The position numbers were made by a program, and so were the translations under genes. From contig NZ_CABFMN010000102.1 in assembly GCF_901875635.1 (NCBI RefSeq), positions 1-52,897 of the forward strand: DNA of 52,897 bases, in the 5' to 3' direction. This document shows positions 26,923 through 37,621 of the stretch, in pieces. Position 1 is the stretch's first letter. Each line of letters opens with the position of its first letter. This DNA is from Xylophilus ampelinus (GTDB taxonomy: Bacteria > Pseudomonadota > Gammaproteobacteria > Burkholderiales > Burkholderiaceae_C). The notes below the pieces were generated by a model, which saw only the letters and a list, made by a program, of their open reading frames with translations, was not told the origin of the DNA and ran no database searches.

Positions 26923-29066
26923 GCCCCGCTCCCCACGGTCAGGCGCCAGTTGCCGATCAGGTTGAACGGCGCCCAGAAGAAGGGATGCGACATCTTGGGG
27001 TCCTTCAGCACGGCCAGCTGGCCGGCCTGCATGGCGCGCTGCAGGTCGCGCCCCTTGGCGAGCTCGCCGTACAGCGTGCCCATGAGCACCTCGGTGGCGT
27101 CGTCCGACACGGGCCACAGCGACGCGATGAGGCTGGAACTGCCCGCCGACAGGAAGGAGCGCGTGAAGCCCAGCACCTCGTCGCCCTGCGCGATGCGGCC
27201 CAGGCCCGATTCGCACGCCGACAGCGTGACCAGCGCGGTGCCCTGCATCGGCAGTTCGAGAATCTCGTGCGCCTCCAGGAAGTTCTGCCGCCCGCCCTCG
27301 TTGGCCAGGAGGATGCGCGAATAGAGGGGGTCGACCTGGTCGGCCTCGGCGTGCGCGGCCACGTGCATCAGCGGCGCGCGCGAGGCCACTTCGCGGAACT
27401 GGGTCTTGGTCGCCGCCTGGCCCATGAAGACGCTGTTGCGCGGGAACAGGCGCGCGAGCTGCTTGACCTCCGCCTCGGAGCCGGGCAGGTCGTACTTGTC
27501 CTCGATGCGCGGGTTGCCGAAGGCCGTGAGGGTGGGCTCGATGCGCGGCGAGCGCTGGGCCAGTTGCACCGCGATGCTCATCGACGGCGACACCGCCACC
27601 GGGTGTGTCTCGATCACGTAGCGGCCGTCCAGCCGCAGCGCCTGGAAGGGCAGGTAGTGCAGCGGGCCGTGCGGCACGATCACCAGGCGCTGGCCGGGCG
27701 TGAGGCCCAGCGGGCCAAGCAGCGCCGCGCCCAGCTTGTCGGCATTGCCGATGGCCGTGCGGCGGCCGCGCACCACCGAGTTGCGGAAGGTGTCGACCAG
27801 GTCGGTGAGCTCGTCGCGCTTCACCGCGATGCTGTGCGCCTTGATGCTGTCGGGCGCGATCACCCAGACCTGCAGGCGCTCGGGCAGCGAATGGAACTCG
27901 ACCACGCGCTCGTCGGCCTTGAGGGAGCGCTGCAGCGTCGCCAGGTCGACGGTGGCGGCCGCCTGCTCGCTCACCTTCGCGCGGCCGCGCACGGCGTCGA
28001 GCAGCGCGCGCGAGCGGCTGCGCTCGCTGATCTCGAAGGCACGCTGCGCATCGCCCACGTCGCTGTACAGCCCGACCGCCCGCTCGAACACCGACTGCAG
28101 GTCGGAGAACAGGCCCATCTTGAACTCCTCGCTGCGAAAGCGCGAGCGCACCTGGTCCACGCTGCCGATGGCGCGGCCCAGCGCATCGGCCGCCGCCTGC
28201 TTCTGGCCCAGCGCGAGGTCGCTGCGGGCCACGCCGTCCCAGGCCCAGAGGCGGTAGTACTCGGTGTCGGTGCCCATCTGCCGGGTGGTGAGCGCGGTGT
28301 ACAGCGCCTTGGCCTCGGCCGGCTTCTTCTCGGCCAGCAGCAGGTTGGCGCGCGTTCGCTCCAGCTGCGCGGCGAGCGGCGCTTCGCGCGGCGTGCCCAT
28401 CGCATCGAGCAGCTGGCGCGCGCGGCCGGTGTCGCCCGATTCGATCAGGGCATTGGCCAGGGATGCGCGCACCAGCGGTGCGTAGCGGTCCGAGCTGCCG
28501 GCCAGCGCCTCGTCGTAGCTGCGCACCGCGCCGGCATAGTCGCCGCGGCGGGCGGCCACGTCGCCCAGCACCTTGTTGGCGGGGCCCACGACGAGCTTGG
28601 GGTCGCGCACCGGCTGCTTGAGCGCATCGCGGGCGAACTGCTCGGCTTTCTCCAGCTGCCCGGAGTAGCTGTAGACGATGGCCAGGTCGCGGTTGGCCAT
28701 GGCCAGCAGGTTGGGGTCGCGCGTGGTGTTGGCCAGGTGCAGCGCCTTGCTCGCGGCGCGCACGCTCTGGCGGAACTCGCCCGCCTCGGCCAGCGCGACG
28801 GCCTGGCTGCAGTACTGGTAGCCGCTGAGCTTGACCTTGTCCTGGCTGTAGAGGATGGCGCCGTCGTTGGTGAGGGCCAGCAGCGTGTCGGTATCGGCCA
28901 GCCGGGCCTGCTCCTGCCGACTGGCGGCGGCTTCGGCATCCGGCGCGGGCTGCGCGTGGGCCATGAGCGCCGTCGCCAGACAGGACGCGGTGGCCCCCGC
29001 CCGCAAAAGCCGCTTGAAGCGTGCGTGCCTGGACGGCCCGCCGTGTGTGTTCGTCAACCGTTCCAT
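26919..29066 (-). CDS. Exported TPR-CHAT domain protein (caspase/separase-like protease fold)
   Basis: 715 residues from ATG 29066; an in-frame upstream start would add 17 residues without improving the signal peptide. Signal ATASCLATALMAHAQ ends near residue 38, so periplasmic export is predicted. Residues 45-360 are helical TPR-type repeats. The CHAT domain occupies roughly 410-715: HVAAHAEAD with H572 and LVTLSACESGLG with C618 form the expected catalytic His-Cys dyad, followed by GFTRSFLSAGSSSLIASLWPVSD and the terminal FFWAPFNLIGNW. CHAT genes next to TpsB/TpsA pairs are, as I recall, recurrent in several bacteria, but their role there is not established to my knowledge. It could process the exoprotein or the secretion pore. 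First gene of the operon. Confidence 0.88.
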   Translation of the reverse strand: MERLTNTHGGPSRHARFKRLLRAGATASCLATALMAHAQPAPDAEAAASRQEQARLADTDTLLALTNDGAILYSQDKVKLSGYQYCSQAVALAEAGEFRQSVRAASKALHLANTTRDPNLLAMANRDLAIVYSYSGQLEKAEQFARDALKQPVRDPKLVVGPANKVLGDVAARRGDYAGAVRSYDEALAGSSDRYAPLVRASLANALIESGDTGRARQLLDAMGTPREAPLAAQLERTRANLLLAEKKPAEAKALYTALTTRQMGTDTEYYRLWAWDGVARSDLALGQKQAAADALGRAIGSVDQVRSRFRSEEFKMGLFSDLQSVFERAVGLYSDVGDAQRAFEISERSRSRALLDAVRGRAKVSEQAAATVDLATLQRSLKADERVVEFHSLPERLQVWVIAPDSIKAHSIAVKRDELTDLVDTFRNSVVRGRRTAIGNADKLGAALLGPLGLTPGQRLVIVPHGPLHYLPFQALRLDGRYVIETHPVAVSPSMSIAVQLAQRSPRIEPTLTAFGNPRIEDKYDLPGSEAEVKQLARLFPRNSVFMGQAATKTQFREVASRAPLMHVAAHAEADQVDPLYSRILLANEGGRQNFLEAHEILELPMQGTALVTLSACESGLGRIAQGDEVLGFTRSFLSAGSSSLIASLWPVSDDATEVLMGTLYGELAKGRDLQRAMQAGQLAVLKDPKMSHPFFWAPFNLIGNWRLTVGSGA

Positions 29067-29149
29067 TCGACCCCCACGCTCTGTCTGCAGTCCGCGAGCG
29101 TGGACCCTCGACGCCATGAACGTGTGCGCCTCTCAGACATCGCGGTCGG

Positions 29150-29178
29150 AGTCTAGGAAGCGACTCCCGACGGGCCAA
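29150..29178 (-). promoter_or_regulatory. Candidate sigma-70-type promoter for the CHAT-TPS operon
   Basis: On the minus strand TTGGCC (29178-29173), a 17-base spacer, then TAGACT (29155-29150), about 85 bases before the CHAT start. Both hexamers are imperfect. The TAGGCC box lies just upstream of the -35. Confidence 0.4.
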
Positions 29179-29185
29179 TTCACAA

Positions 29186-29198
29186 GATGGCCTAACGC
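29186..29198 (-). promoter_or_regulatory. TAGGCC box upstream of the CHAT-TPS operon
   Basis: Minus strand GCGTTAGGCCATC. It shares TAGGCCATC with the element at 13514-13528 and ends eight bases upstream of the candidate -35, an activator-like position. Confidence 0.4.
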
Positions 29199-29237
29199 TT
29201 ATGGTCTAGAGGCGATGGCGGGCGACGACACCCCCAC

Positions 29238-29266
29238 AAAAAAAGGGCCGGCCCCAAGGGGCCGGC
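29238..29266 (-). terminator. Rho-independent terminator of katE
   Basis: Minus strand: GCCGGCCCC, two-base AA/TT loop region, GGGGCCGGC (29266-29247), then CCC and seven T residues (29244-29238). It begins 28 bases after the katE stop and separates katE from the CHAT promoter. Confidence 0.9.
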
Positions 29267-29294
29267 GCTCGCGTTCGAGTCCGTGTCGACGCGT

Positions 29295-31478
<2,184 letters not shown>

Positions 31479-31526
31479 CGAAGGGAGAAGAAGAGAAGGA
31501 TGAGAGAACGAATCGCAAGGGCCGGA

Positions 31527-31673
31527 TCAGCCGGCCTCGGCGTCGAGGAACATGTCCACCGCGTTGACGAGGGCCACGAGGCCGATCACGCCCGTCAATG
31601 CCGCCACGCCCCAGACGAGCACCTCGTCCACCCAGGGGCCGTTGATCGCACCGAACAGCGATGCCAGTTCCAT
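31527..31673 (-). CDS. Small membrane protein upstream of katE, 48 residues
   Basis: ATG 31673 is preceded by a good site (TGGAGCGAATC, GGAG seven bases away). The product begins MELASLFGAINGPWVDEVLV and has one hydrophobic segment (about 19-40, VLVWGVAALTGVIGLVALVNAV) ending in an acidic tail DMFLDAEAG. It lies 48 bases upstream of katE on the same strand, so co-transcription is likely. I do not recognise a named family. Coding is supported by the ribosome site and the amphipathic-to-hydrophobic layout, not by homology. It may be a membrane stress peptide, or a translated leader controlling katE. Confidence 0.55.
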   Translation of the reverse strand: MELASLFGAINGPWVDEVLVWGVAALTGVIGLVALVNAVDMFLDAEAG

Positions 31674-31966
31674 GATTCGCTCCAGAAGAGAAGGGGTTGA
31701 ACAGATCGGGGAAGAACCTGCGCCGCAGCGTTTCTGCGAGCGAGTCGGCAGCGTAGGAGCCGCCTGATTTCCGCCACGTAGTGGCCGCACGTCGGCGACT
31801 GTGGGAGCGCCAAGCTGCCATCGGTAGGACCGCACCGACGAGGCGCCCGTGCGATGGCCGCCTACAGCGGCTCGCGCCACGGGCGGCATGATCGGACGCG
31901 GGCACGCTTCTAGCATCACGATGTTCGCCCCACACCACCACCGAATCGCGCCTGAAGGGAGGCCCC
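31674..31966. promoter_or_regulatory. Divergent intergenic region, katE unit / transglutaminase-like gene
   Basis: 293 bases with no credible gene. The right end carries GAAGGGAGG, the ribosome site of the gene at 31967. A short inverted repeat TCGGT/ACCGA at about 31820-31837 is the only symmetry noted. Both promoters should lie here, but no confident -35/-10 pair was found. Confidence 0.4.
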
Positions 31967-32785
31967 ATGCTCATTCGCATCGGCTACGACATCGAGCTCG
32001 GCCTCACCGGCCCCACCGCACTCATCTACCTGCTCCAGGTGCACCCGGACCGGGCGCGCGACCTCGTCGCGCCCGAGCACCCCGTGGTCGATCCGCCCCT
32101 GTGGACCGACCAGTACATCGACGGCTTCGGCAACCGCTGCGCACGCGTGCGCGTGCCGGCCGGCGTGCAGCGCGTTCGACTGCACAGCGAGGCCTTGATC
32201 CACGACACCGGCTGGACCGACCCGGTCGACTATGGCGCCTGGCAGCACCCGGTGGACGAGTTGCCCGTCGAGACCCTGCCTTTCCTTCTGGGCAGCCGCT
32301 ATTGCGAGGTCGACAGCGAACTGCTTCCCTTCGCCTGGCAGACCTTCGGCCACACACCACTGGGCTGGGCGCGCGTGCAGGCGGTGTGCGACTTCGTGCA
32401 CCAACACATCCGTTTCGACTACCAGCGCGCGTTCGCGGGGCGCACCGCGCTGGGGGGCTTTCGCGAACGGGTGGGCGTATGCCGCGATTTCGCCCACCTC
32501 GCGGTCACGCTGTGCCGCTGCCTGAACATCCCGGCGCGCTACGTGACCGGCTACCTGGGCGACATCGGCGTGCCGCTCGTGCCCTACCCGATGGACTTCA
32601 GTGCCTGGTTCGAGGTCTACCTGGGCGGCCGCTGGCACACCTTCGATGCCCGCCACAACGTGCCGCGCATCGGGCGCGTGGTGATCGCGCGCGGGCGCGA
32701 CGCGGCCGACGTGCCGATCACGATGGTCTTCGGCGAGCACACGCTGGAGCGCTTCAACGTGGTGACGGACGAGGTGCGCGGCTGA
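31967..32785 (+). CDS. Transglutaminase-like cysteine protease-fold protein
   Basis: 272 residues, no signal peptide. N-terminal beta domain (MLIRIGYDIELGLTGPTALI, typical of the bacterial transglutaminase N-terminal module), then the catalytic core: WARVQAVCDFVHQHIRFDYQ, GVCRDFAHLAVTLCRCL with the nucleophile cysteine at about residue 171, PARYVTGYLGD, and WFEVYLGGRWHTFDARHN carrying the His (about 226) and Asp (about 230) of the triad. All catalytic residues are present. Cytoplasmic members of this family are mostly uncharacterised and may act as peptidases or amidases rather than cross-linkers. The ribosome site GGGAGG is well placed. It converges on ligD with a short family repeat between. 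Confidence 0.85.
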   Translation: MLIRIGYDIELGLTGPTALIYLLQVHPDRARDLVAPEHPVVDPPLWTDQYIDGFGNRCARVRVPAGVQRVRLHSEALIHDTGWTDPVDYGAWQHPVDELPVETLPFLLGSRYCEVDSELLPFAWQTFGHTPLGWARVQAVCDFVHQHIRFDYQRAFAGRTALGGFRERVGVCRDFAHLAVTLCRCLNIPARYVTGYLGDIGVPLVPYPMDFSAWFEVYLGGRWHTFDARHNVPRIGRVVIARGRDAADVPITMVFGEHTLERFNVVTDEVRG

Positions 32786-32798
32786 GCACCGCACAACG

Positions 32799-32864
32799 TT
32801 TTTCAAGCCAAATTGGCCCGCAACGCTCGCCGGGCGGGCGCGAGCAGCTATCAATTCAGGAGCG
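32799..32864 (-). repeat. Comamonadaceae short repeat, copy B (overlaps ligD 3' end)
   Basis: On the minus strand GCTCCTGAATTGATAGCTGCTCG, then a GGGCGG-rich centre and GCCAATTTGGCTTGAAAAA tail. The ligD stop codon (TGA, 32858-32856) is inside the first bases of the element. Confidence 0.75.
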
Positions 32865-35438
32865 TTTCACGTCGTCGGGCGTGAAGCCCAGCACCTTCAT
32901 CGGCCCGGCCAGGCCCTTGCGGGCGCGCTCCATGCCCTCCCAGGGCGCATTGCCGGTCTCGAAACGGGTGCGCGCGTCGGCCAGCGTCCATTGCGCACCG
33001 GCGGTGAGTTCGGGCAACTCGTCCCAGCCCACCGGCACCGACACGCCCAGCCCCGGCCGCGCACGCACCGACCAGGCGCTCACGGTGGTGGCGCCGAAGC
33101 CGTTGCGCAGGTAGTCGACGAAGATCTTGCCGACGCGGTTCTTCGGCCCGCTCTTGACCACGAAGCGCTCCGGAATGGTCTGCGCCAGGTGCGCGACCAC
33201 GGCGCGCGAGAAGTCCTTGACGGTGTCCCACCCGTGCTGCCGGCGGATCGGCACGACCACGTGCAGGCCCTTGCCGCCGCTGGTCTTGAGGAAGCCCGCC
33301 AGGCCCAGTTCGTCGAGCAGTGTGCGCACCAGCAGCGCCGCCTCCTGCATGTGCGGCCAGCCCACGCCCTCGCCGGGGTCGAGGTCGAAGGTCATGCGGT
33401 CGGGCGTGTCCAGCTTGCTGGAGGTGCCGTTCCAGGTGTGGAACTCGAGGGTGTTCATCTGCGCGGCCGACAGCAGGCCCCGCGCGGTGTCGATCTGCAG
33501 CAGCGGGTCGTGGTCGCGGTCGAGCGCCGGGTCGAGCAGCTTCACGCCCGGCAACTCGGTGTGCTGCGCGTGCTTCTGGAAAAACAGCTCGCCGCCCACG
33601 CCCTCGGGCGCGCGCACCAGCGACACCGGCCGGCCCTTGAGGTGCGGCAGCATCAGCGGCGCCACGTCGGCGTAGTAACGCACGAGATCGCCCTTGGTGG
33701 TGCCGCTGGCCTTGTCGATCACGCGGTCGGCGTTCGTGATGCGCAGGCCGCCCGATTTGGCTGCGGTCCTGGCGGGCATGGAGGAGGAGGTTGAAGCGGG
33801 CATGGCAGGGGCATCCACGGGCTGGGCATGTTCGCGCACGATCTGGCGCGGCGGCTTGTCGGTGCGCAGGCCATGGAACACGGCCTGGCGCACGCGGTCG
33901 TCACGGGTCCATTCGCCGAACTCCACCTCGGCGACCAGACGGGGCCGCACCCACTGCACCGTGCCTGCGCGCAGGCCGGTCGGCCGCGGATCGAAGGGGC
34001 AGGTGTCGGTGTCGATCCGGCGCAGCCGGGCATGCACGTCGGCCAGCCGCTGCGCATCGAAGCCGGTGCCGACGTTGCCCGCATAGCGCAGCCGGCCCTG
34101 CGCGTCGTGCACGCCCAGCAGCAGCGCGCCGAAGCCCTGGCGCGAGCCCTTGGGCGCGGTGTAGCCGCCGATGACGAACTCCTGCCGGCGGTGGTTCTTG
34201 AGCTTGATCCAGTCGGCCGAGCGGCGCGAGACGTAAGGCGCGTCGCGGCGCTTGCCGATGATGCCCTCGAAGCCGATGCGCGCCGACGAGGCCAGCAGGT
34301 CCGCGGGCGAGGCGTCGAAGGCCTCGCTGAAGCGCAGTGCAGGGGCCGCGCGGCCGTCGAGCTTGTGCGACAGGGCCTCGCGCCTCGCCTGCACCGGCAG
34401 GTCGCGCAGGTCGCGTCCCTCGAGGAAGGGCGCGTCGAAGAGCCAGCACACGATGCCGCCCGTGGCATGGCGATCGAAGGCGTTCTGCAGCGCCTGGAAG
34501 TCGGGCGCGCCCTGTGCGTTCTCGACGCCGATCTCGCCGTCCAGCCAGGACGAGCGCAGCTTCAGCGACTGCAGCGCCTTGGCGAGTTCGGGCACGCGCG
34601 AGGTCCAGTCCAGCCCGTTGCGGGTGAAGCAGCGCACGCGTCCCTCCGCGTCGAAGCGCATCAGCAGGCGGTAGCCGTCGAACTTGAGTTCCCACAGCCA
34701 GTCTTCGGGGTGCCCGGGGGGCGAGGTGGCCAGGGTGGCCAGCTGCGGCGCCAGCTCGGCGGGCAGGCGGGCCTTGGGTGCGCGCACCGCCTTGGCCTTC
34801 GCAGGTGCGGCGGCGGCCGCTTTGCGGGCCGGCGACGGCCGGCGTGCCAGCACGCTGTCGGGCGCCTCGGCCTCGACGTCGTAGTCGTCCAGAGGGCGGG
34901 CCTGCGCGTCCTTTTCCTTGATGAGCAGCCAGGCCGGCTTCTTCTCGTTGCCGCGCGCCTTCATGCGCACCAGCGTCCAGTGGCCCTTGAGCTTCTCGCC
35001 GCGCAGTTCGAACTTGAGCTTGCCGGCCTTCAGGCCGCGGCGCGCATCGCCCTCGGGCCACCAGGTGCCGCGGTCCCACACGATCACGGTGCCGGCACCG
35101 TAGTGGCCTTCGGGGATGGTGCCTTCGAAGCCGCCATAGGCCAGCGGATGGTCCTCCACCTCCACGGCCATGCGCTTGACGCTGGGGTCCAGGCAGGGGC
35201 CTTTGGGCACGGCCCAGCTCTTGAGCGTGCCGTCGAGCTCGAGCCGGAAGTCGTAGTGCAGGTGCGAGGCATCGTGCTTCTGCACGACGAAGGCCCATCC
35301 GTCGACCGCCGGGTCGCCGCCCTCGGCCGGCTCGGGCGTGGCAGCGAAGTCGCGGTTGCGGCGGTAGTCGGCCAGGGCGCGTTCGGCGGCACTCCCCCCG
35401 GCGCGGGGCGCGGCGGACGTCGTCTTCCGGGTCGCCAT
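32856..35438 (-). CDS. ligD: ATP-dependent DNA ligase LigD (phosphoesterase-ligase-polymerase)
   Basis: 860 residues, multifunctional non-homologous end-joining enzyme with the Pseudomonas-type order: 3'-phosphoesterase (about 35-190; FVVQKHDASHLHYDFRLE and DHPLAYGGFEG), ligase (about 235-535; adenylation site ELKFDGYRLL and FEGIIGKR), then a primase-polymerase domain (about 565-850; DLVRYYADVAPLMLPHLKGRP, DLDPGEGVGW, KTSGGKGLHVVVP). A Lys/Ala-rich linker separates the first two. ATG 35438 lies 22 bases after the ku stop, so ku-ligD form one unit. The C-terminus ends TPDDVKRS at a stop codon lying inside a short family repeat, so the original terminus may have differed slightly. Confidence 0.96.
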   Translation of the reverse strand: MATRKTTSAAPRAGGSAAERALADYRRNRDFAATPEPAEGGDPAVDGWAFVVQKHDASHLHYDFRLELDGTLKSWAVPKGPCLDPSVKRMAVEVEDHPLAYGGFEGTIPEGHYGAGTVIVWDRGTWWPEGDARRGLKAGKLKFELRGEKLKGHWTLVRMKARGNEKKPAWLLIKEKDAQARPLDDYDVEAEAPDSVLARRPSPARKAAAAAPAKAKAVRAPKARLPAELAPQLATLATSPPGHPEDWLWELKFDGYRLLMRFDAEGRVRCFTRNGLDWTSRVPELAKALQSLKLRSSWLDGEIGVENAQGAPDFQALQNAFDRHATGGIVCWLFDAPFLEGRDLRDLPVQARREALSHKLDGRAAPALRFSEAFDASPADLLASSARIGFEGIIGKRRDAPYVSRRSADWIKLKNHRRQEFVIGGYTAPKGSRQGFGALLLGVHDAQGRLRYAGNVGTGFDAQRLADVHARLRRIDTDTCPFDPRPTGLRAGTVQWVRPRLVAEVEFGEWTRDDRVRQAVFHGLRTDKPPRQIVREHAQPVDAPAMPASTSSSMPARTAAKSGGLRITNADRVIDKASGTTKGDLVRYYADVAPLMLPHLKGRPVSLVRAPEGVGGELFFQKHAQHTELPGVKLLDPALDRDHDPLLQIDTARGLLSAAQMNTLEFHTWNGTSSKLDTPDRMTFDLDPGEGVGWPHMQEAALLVRTLLDELGLAGFLKTSGGKGLHVVVPIRRQHGWDTVKDFSRAVVAHLAQTIPERFVVKSGPKNRVGKIFVDYLRNGFGATTVSAWSVRARPGLGVSVPVGWDELPELTAGAQWTLADARTRFETGNAPWEGMERARKGLAGPMKVLGFTPDDVKRS

Positions 35439-35460
35439 CGGCCGCAGGCAGAGTCGCCGG

Positions 35461-36516
35461 TCAGGCGGCGCGGCGCTTCTGCGCCGCGGAGCGGGTCGAG
35501 GTGGCGCGCTTGGCGGCCGTGCCGCCACGCTTGCGGGCGGCCGGCTTGGCAGGCGCCTCCTCCTCCGCATCGTCGTCGTCCTCGGCGTCCTGCGCCGCGG
35601 CGGCGCCGCGCCCACCGCGGCCCTTGTTGCGCAGGCTGCGCTGCAGCAGTTCGGTGAGGTCGAGGATCTTGGCGCCCTGCCCTTCGGTGCGCTCCACCGG
35701 ATCGGGCTTCGTGACGGATTCGGTCTGGCCGGCCGCGACCTTGCGGTCGACCAGCGCCATGATCTGGTTCTTGAACTCGTCCTGGTAGTCCTCGGGGTCC
35801 CAGTCGGCGCCCATGTCCGCGACGAGCTGTTCCGCCATCTTGAGTTCGCGCGGCGTGATGCCGGCCTTCCTGGCGTCCTCGGCGGGCAGCGGCAGGTCTT
35901 CCCATGGCCGGATGTCGGCGCCCCAGCGCAGCAGGTTGAGCACCAGGCCCGGGCCGGCCGGGATCATGGCCGCCAGGTGCTGCTTGGTCTGGATGACGAC
36001 GCGGGCGATGCCGATGCGGCCGCTGCGCTGCAGGGCCTCGCGCAGCAGCGCGTAGACCTTGGCGCCGCGGTTGATGGGCGCCACGTAGTAGGGCCGCTCC
36101 AGGTAGACGAAGGGGATCGAGTCGGCCGGCACGAAGCTCTCGATCTCGATGGTCTGCGTGGTCTTGGGATAGGCGTCGGCGATTTCCTTGTCGCTCAGGA
36201 CGACGTACTGCCCGTCCTCGTAGGCGACGCCCTTGACGATGTTCTCCTTCGTGATCTCCTTGCCGGTCTTCTTGTTGATGCGCTTGTATCCCACCGGGTC
36301 CATGCTGCGCTTGTCGAGCCAGTCGAAGTCGACGCCGCTGTCGCGCGTGGCCGAGTACAGCGCGACCGGGATGTGCACCAGGCCGAAGCTGATGGCGCCC
36401 TTCCACAGCACGCGCGGTGCCGGCGCGTGGCGGGCGGCGTCCTGGGCCTTCGCAGCAGGTTGGCGTGACGATGCGGAGGTCTTGCGACCGGCGGCAGCTT
36501 TCTTCGAGGCGGGCAT
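35461..36516 (-). CDS. ku: Non-homologous end-joining protein Ku
   Basis: 351 residues. Homodimeric ring that binds DNA ends and recruits LigD. Ku core about 35-290: LWKGAISFGLVHIPVALYSAT, INRGAKVYALLREAL, GIARVVIQTKQHLAAMIP and LELKMAEQLV-type segment RELKMAEQLVADMG are diagnostic. The N-terminal 34 residues are Lys/Ala-rich, and the C-terminus after about residue 300 has an acidic DDDDAEEE patch followed by a basic Lys/Arg/Ala tail, resembling the extended DNA-binding tails of some bacterial Ku proteins. AGGAAAGGAAACCCC precedes ATG 36516. ligD follows after 22 bases. Chromosomal Ku/LigD pairs are common in soil betaproteobacteria. Confidence 0.96.
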   Translation of the reverse strand: MPASKKAAAGRKTSASSRQPAAKAQDAARHAPAPRVLWKGAISFGLVHIPVALYSATRDSGVDFDWLDKRSMDPVGYKRINKKTGKEITKENIVKGVAYEDGQYVVLSDKEIADAYPKTTQTIEIESFVPADSIPFVYLERPYYVAPINRGAKVYALLREALQRSGRIGIARVVIQTKQHLAAMIPAGPGLVLNLLRWGADIRPWEDLPLPAEDARKAGITPRELKMAEQLVADMGADWDPEDYQDEFKNQIMALVDRKVAAGQTESVTKPDPVERTEGQGAKILDLTELLQRSLRNKGRGGRGAAAAQDAEDDDDAEEEAPAKPAARKRGGTAAKRATSTRSAAQKRRAA

Positions 36517-36621
36517 GGGGTTTCCTTTCCTCCAGGGGCCGCAGGCTACGCCCGCTGCGCCCCCCGCGCTGTAGGAAGGAAGCCGAGCCGGCCGCCGTCG
36601 GGACGGCCGAAGGGCAGGTGT

Positions 36622-37596
36622 TCAGCCCAGGCGGCGCTCGCTCAGCGTGGCGAAGTAGAACCACTCGCTGCCTGGCAGCGCGCGCGCATTCGGGAACACG
36701 ATGAAGCCGTCGCCCGGTGCGGCCAGCAGCGTGCCATCGTGGCGGTGGCCGATGGGCTCGCCGGCCGACACGGCGTCGAAGGTCGCCCACTCGCGCACGA
36801 AGCGGTCGCCCTCGTGCAGGCGGTCGGTCACGCTGGCCAGGCGCAGCAGCCTCGGGTGGGGCGGCTGGGGTTCGTCGGCCAGTTCGGGCGGCAGATCGGC
36901 CATGCCCAGCAGGGCGAGGGTGCGGCGGATCGCGCGCCAGGCCACCCCGGGCGCGGCCGGGTCGCGGTGCTGGCCGCACTCGAGCGTGACGCCGTAACCG
37001 CCGCGGCTGCGGATGTACTCGTTGGTGCCGCTGCCGTAGGCGATCTCGTCCGCCGTGGGCGCGGCGCCGCCGGCCCGCTGCGCCAAGCCCGCCGCGTAGA
37101 TGTCGAGCCAGCCTTCCACCACCGTCGGCGTGCCCAGCGCGCGCGCCAGCCGGCCCTCCTCGTCGGCGCGCGCGAAGGGCTCCAACGCCCCGGTGTTGTC
37201 GCGCGGGCCGATCATGGCGAAGGCTTCGCCCTGGCTCTCGAAGGAATGCAGGTCGAGCAGCACCTCGTGCCGGTCGATGATGGGGCACAGCAGGTTGGTG
37301 AGGTGGTCCTCGTAGTCCACCGGCGCGGTCCGAGGCTGGAAGGAGCGATTCAGGTTGCGCTCGCCCTCGCGCTGCAGGCGCCGCCGGGCGAGCGGGTTGG
37401 CCACCGGCACCAGGGTCAGCTGGCCGCGCCGCAGGGCCAGCGTGCCGCCGTCGAGCTCGGCGCGCACGCGCTCGATGCCGGCGGTGCCGCAGGTTTCGTC
37501 GCCGTGCACGCCGCCGATCACGAGCAGGCGCGGGCCCGGCTGGAGGGCCGCGTAGCCGAGCGTGCACAAGGTGTCGTCGAGGGGAGTCGCAGGCAT
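36622..37596 (-). CDS. Succinylglutamate desuccinylase/aspartoacylase-family zinc hydrolase
   Basis: 324 residues of the M14-like AstE/AspA family. Zinc site: HGDE (about residues 31-34) and LLDLHSF (about 115-121), with NPLARRRLQREGERNLNRSF as the substrate Arg/Asn region and GYGVTLECGQH carrying the catalytic glutamate. Length and C-terminal beta domain (GDGFIVFPNARALPGSEWFYFA) fit the family. The substrate is not predictable from sequence; members deacylate N-acyl amino acids. It lies 105 bases upstream of ku on the same strand. No shared function with end joining is apparent. Confidence 0.82.
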   Translation of the reverse strand: MPATPLDDTLCTLGYAALQPGPRLLVIGGVHGDETCGTAGIERVRAELDGGTLALRRGQLTLVPVANPLARRRLQREGERNLNRSFQPRTAPVDYEDHLTNLLCPIIDRHEVLLDLHSFESQGEAFAMIGPRDNTGALEPFARADEEGRLARALGTPTVVEGWLDIYAAGLAQRAGGAAPTADEIAYGSGTNEYIRSRGGYGVTLECGQHRDPAAPGVAWRAIRRTLALLGMADLPPELADEPQPPHPRLLRLASVTDRLHEGDRFVREWATFDAVSAGEPIGHRHDGTLLAAPGDGFIVFPNARALPGSEWFYFATLSERRLG

Positions 37597-37621
37597 TGAA
37601 GGATTATGGGCCGCCGCTGAA

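Noticed and set aside
36575..36615. GC-rich hairpin between the aspartoacylase-family gene and ku as a terminator
   Set aside because: Only five-base arms and no U-tract on the transcribed strand.
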